Below, in pieces: positions 5,232 to 6,541 of a stretch of DNA of 6,541 bases. Each line of letters starts with the position of its first letter. Position 1 is the stretch's first letter. The position numbers and the translations under genes were made by a program. The notes under the pieces are model-generated. The model was not told where the DNA came from. It was given only the letters and a program-made list of their open reading frames with translations, and made no database searches. This stretch comes from Myxococcales bacterium (lineage in GTDB: Bacteria > Myxococcota_C > UBA6777): contig JALTMC010000210.1 in NCBI GenBank assembly GCA_027005175.1, forward strand, positions 1-6,541, written 5' to 3'.

Positions 5232-6068
5232 ATGGTAGAGAATATGAACCCGTTTCGATATCAAAATCTTGTGATAATAACGATGGTTGCTTGTGTTGGT
5301 TTGATGTGGTCTGCTTACAAACCATCTTCAGCGCATGCAAACTCTCAATTGATGATTCAAGCGAAGCAACTGTACAAAGTCAAACAATGGGATCAGGCTT
5401 TATACTCCTTGCAGAAGGAACTGCGTCGGCTGCGAGGGAAACCGAAGATTCAAAAGGTTCCAGTGTATGTGTTTATCGGCTTGTGCCTCTATCACAAAGG
5501 CAGTAAAGGGCTGGCTTGGAAGGCTTTTGAACAAGCTTTCTTTATCGATCGCAGTGCCGTCTTGCCTCCAGGGGAAAAAACTGCGTTGAAAGGATTTTTC
5601 AAGCGTGCCCGCCAGCGGGTTAACGCGAGGTTAGGTTGGGATGGAGGAGTGCAAAGTCAATCCAAGAGCAGAGCTTCTACTCCTTCTACCTCTGTAGCAA
5701 CAGGTACTGTCTCGCCTTGGCCATGGGTTCTTTTTAGCTTTTCAGCAGCAGCTTTGGCAGGGGGAGCCTTTCTCATCTTAAATGCCAGCGCGAACCAGGG
5801 ACAGCTCGAACAGTTTTTAACCAGCGGTGTGAAACAAGGGGCTGTTCGTGCAGAGCTTGAGACCTCTTCCGAAACCCTTCGTGATTCGGTTGGATTGCAG
5901 AATAGTATTGGTATCATTGCCTTAAGTGCAGGAGGGGCCAGTCTTGTCGGTGCAGTTATTCTCCTGGTGGTACAAGGGAAAAAGAAACCCAAAACTGCAA
6001 CCCGTTCTTATCACTCTCCCATCACTCCCCTTGCGACATCCTCCACGATCTTACTTCAGGTTGATTGA
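5232..6068 (+). CDS. Exported TPR-like protein with two C-terminal membrane helices (paralogue B)
   Basis: Function unknown. The 278-residue product has the same plan as the preceding gene: an N-terminal hydrophobic segment (12-28) with a likely cleavage site AHA-NS (36/37), TPR-like helices (38-104), LPPG at 111-114 followed by a basic helix (LKGFFKRARQRV), a Ser/Thr-rich linker (141-160), and two membrane helices at about 163-184 and 226-248. The clearest match to paralogue A is GLCLYHKGSKGLAWKAFEQA against GASLYQMKHRALAWSAFEKA, plus the LPPG block. The rest has diverged, so the duplication is old. Start uncertain: ATG at 5232 has no clear ribosome site, while ATG at 5244 has GTAGAG only three bases away. 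With 41 bases between the genes and no terminator, co-transcription is likely. Confidence 0.82.
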   Translation: MVENMNPFRYQNLVIITMVACVGLMWSAYKPSSAHANSQLMIQAKQLYKVKQWDQALYSLQKELRRLRGKPKIQKVPVYVFIGLCLYHKGSKGLAWKAFEQAFFIDRSAVLPPGEKTALKGFFKRARQRVNARLGWDGGVQSQSKSRASTPSTSVATGTVSPWPWVLFSFSAAALAGGAFLILNASANQGQLEQFLTSGVKQGAVRAELETSSETLRDSVGLQNSIGIIALSAGGASLVGAVILLVVQGKKKPKTATRSYHSPITPLATSSTILLQVD

Positions 6069-6069
6069 C

Positions 6070-6109
6070 AACTCCTACCAATGGTAGGAGTTCGCTTCGA
6101 TGGGGTAAT
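6070..6109. repeat. Hairpin-containing repeat, copy 1
   Basis: Two bases after the stop codon of paralogue B, 11-base perfect arms AACTCCTACCA (6070-6080) and TGGTAGGAGTT (6082-6092) flank a single base. They are followed by a conserved tail TCGCTTCGATGGGGTAAT that ends at 6109. The 32-base core 6078-6109 is identical in copy 2. No T-run follows, so it is not a standard terminator, but the stem could protect or end the mRNA. Confidence 0.8.
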
Positions 6110-6144
6110 TTGCCTCACGTCAGGAAAAGCTGGGCGGCTTTGAG

Positions 6145-6186
6145 CTTACCTACCAATGGTAGGAGTTCGCTTCGATGGGGTAATCG
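6145..6186. repeat. Hairpin-containing repeat, copy 2
   Basis: The core 6153-6184 is identical to copy 1 over 32 bases. Its arms CCTACCA/TGGTAGG (6149-6163) are shorter than in copy 1. A 42-base unit (6145-6186, starting CTTACCTACC and ending GGTAATCG) aligns with copy 3. Confidence 0.8.
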
Positions 6187-6203
6187 TTTCTACTTACAAT
6201 CTA

Positions 6204-6243
6204 GTATGTCGTCTCTTACCTGCGTATGTCGTCTCTTACTTGC
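6204..6243. repeat. 20-bp tandem duplication
   Basis: GTATGTCGTCTCTTACCTGC (6204-6223) is directly followed by the same 20 bases with one C-to-T change (6224-6243). The second unit runs into repeat copy 3, so its end forms the start of that copy. Confidence 0.8.
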
Positions 6244-6276
6244 CAATGCTAGGAGTTAGCTTCGATGGGGTAATCG
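6235..6276. repeat. Hairpin-containing repeat, copy 3 (diverged)
   Basis: The core 6243-6274 differs from copies 1 and 2 at two positions (GGTAGG to GCTAGG, TTCGC to TTAGC). The changes break the first stem, but the tail has gained a perfect hairpin TTCGAT-GGGGTA-ATCGAA (6261-6278), which is four paired bases in copy 2. Confidence 0.75.
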
Positions 6277-6282
6277 AATTGT

Positions 6283-6541
6283 TCATTCTTTCCATTGATT
6301 GACAATGAAAGGGGGGTTCTGACCGCTGGTAATTTTGAGTATCGCTTTGTGGAGGACTTTGGAGGTTAGGTTGACGAAGCGAACTTGGTGCTCTCCTGGT
6401 TTTAGAGCCACTTTTTTGAGGGGGGTTTTGCCTCTATATTTTCCATCAATCCAAACCTTTGCGCTGGGGATGGCAAGGATCTTAATGAAGCCACGGGCAT
6501 TTTCTTTTGGCATCACGCAGTCTACTGAGATACGCTTGGTC
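6283..6541 (-). CDS. PEGA-domain protein, C-terminal end (cut by window edge)
   Basis: The frame is open from the window edge to the stop at 6283, giving 85 residues. It holds one PEGA domain: GFIKILAIPSAKVWIDGKYR, then GKTPLKKVALKPGEHQVRFV, with the typical pattern of a strand, V-x-x-DG-x-x-x-GKTP, a second strand and PG-x-H-x-V. The domain then closes with strands ending in NQWKE. PEGA domains are common at the C-terminus of extracytoplasmic proteins and of Ser/Thr kinases in Myxococcota; the rest of this protein is outside the window, so its role cannot be told. The GTG at 6516 is only an internal codon, since coding-like sequence continues beyond it (TKRISVDCV). It converges on the paralogue pair across the repeat region. 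Confidence 0.82.
   Translation of the reverse strand, partial: TKRISVDCVMPKENARGFIKILAIPSAKVWIDGKYRGKTPLKKVALKPGEHQVRFVNLTSKVLHKAILKITSGQNPPFIVNQWKE

Noticed and set aside
6070-6092. Rho-independent terminator after paralogue B
   Set aside because: The stem is strong but no T-run follows on either strand.
6065-6259. Small gene encoding 64 residues over the repeats
   Set aside because: TTG start overlapping the previous stop, no ribosome site, and the content is made of the repeat itself; kept only as an observation.
6070-6276. CRISPR array
   Set aside because: Only three units, spacers of unequal length, one spacer holding a tandem duplication, and no cas gene in view.

Overview
The window reads as a piece of chromosome from a Gram-negative bacterium. 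It carries an MlaE/MlaF/MlaD-type phospholipid transport operon whose MCE protein is followed by a beta-strand-rich C-terminal domain, two signal-peptide TPR-like proteins with paired membrane helices, and the end of a PEGA-domain protein. That mix is familiar from Myxococcota, Bradymonadota and other former Deltaproteobacteria. Base composition is close to even GC, which does not suit the GC-rich myxobacteria, so a moderate-GC relative is more likely. The placement is an inference from gene content alone.

Layout. Positions 1-384 (minus) hold the N-terminal 128 codons of lexA, the SOS repressor, cut by the window edge. Positions 385-932 have no convincing gene. They hold the lexA leader, with a candidate promoter near 619-646, several inverted repeats and one copy of a short motif whose second copy lies just past the end of the mla operon. 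Positions 933-4132 (minus) are a four-reading-frame operon in the order mlaE, mlaF, mlaD and a beta-rich C-terminal domain. Its candidate promoter is at 4180-4208. Positions 4321-6068 (plus) are two tandem paralogous genes, divergent from mlaE, encoding exported TPR-like proteins with two C-terminal membrane helices. Positions 6069-6282 form a convergent intergenic region with three copies of a hairpin-containing repeat and a separate 20-bp tandem duplication. Positions 6283-6541 (minus) are the C-terminal end of a PEGA-domain protein.

How they work together. MlaE (permease) and MlaF (ATPase) form the inner-membrane ABC core, and MlaD is the membrane-anchored MCE lipid-binding subunit. The following frame matches, from memory of the family, the C-terminal part that is normally fused to this type of MCE protein. 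Here it is separated by a stop codon and a one-base frame change. The reading frame of the C-terminal part continues about 21 codons upstream inside the mlaD end with family-like sequence, so this is a frameshift (biological, programmed or a sequencing error) or a recent gene split. No MlaC or MlaB gene is present between the operon promoter and lexA.

The most unusual points are the split MCE protein, the triplicated hairpin repeat, the duplicated motif linking the mla 3' region and the lexA leader, the tandem paralogue pair of unknown function, and the triplicated Shine-Dalgarno-bearing repeat at the mlaE/mlaF junction.
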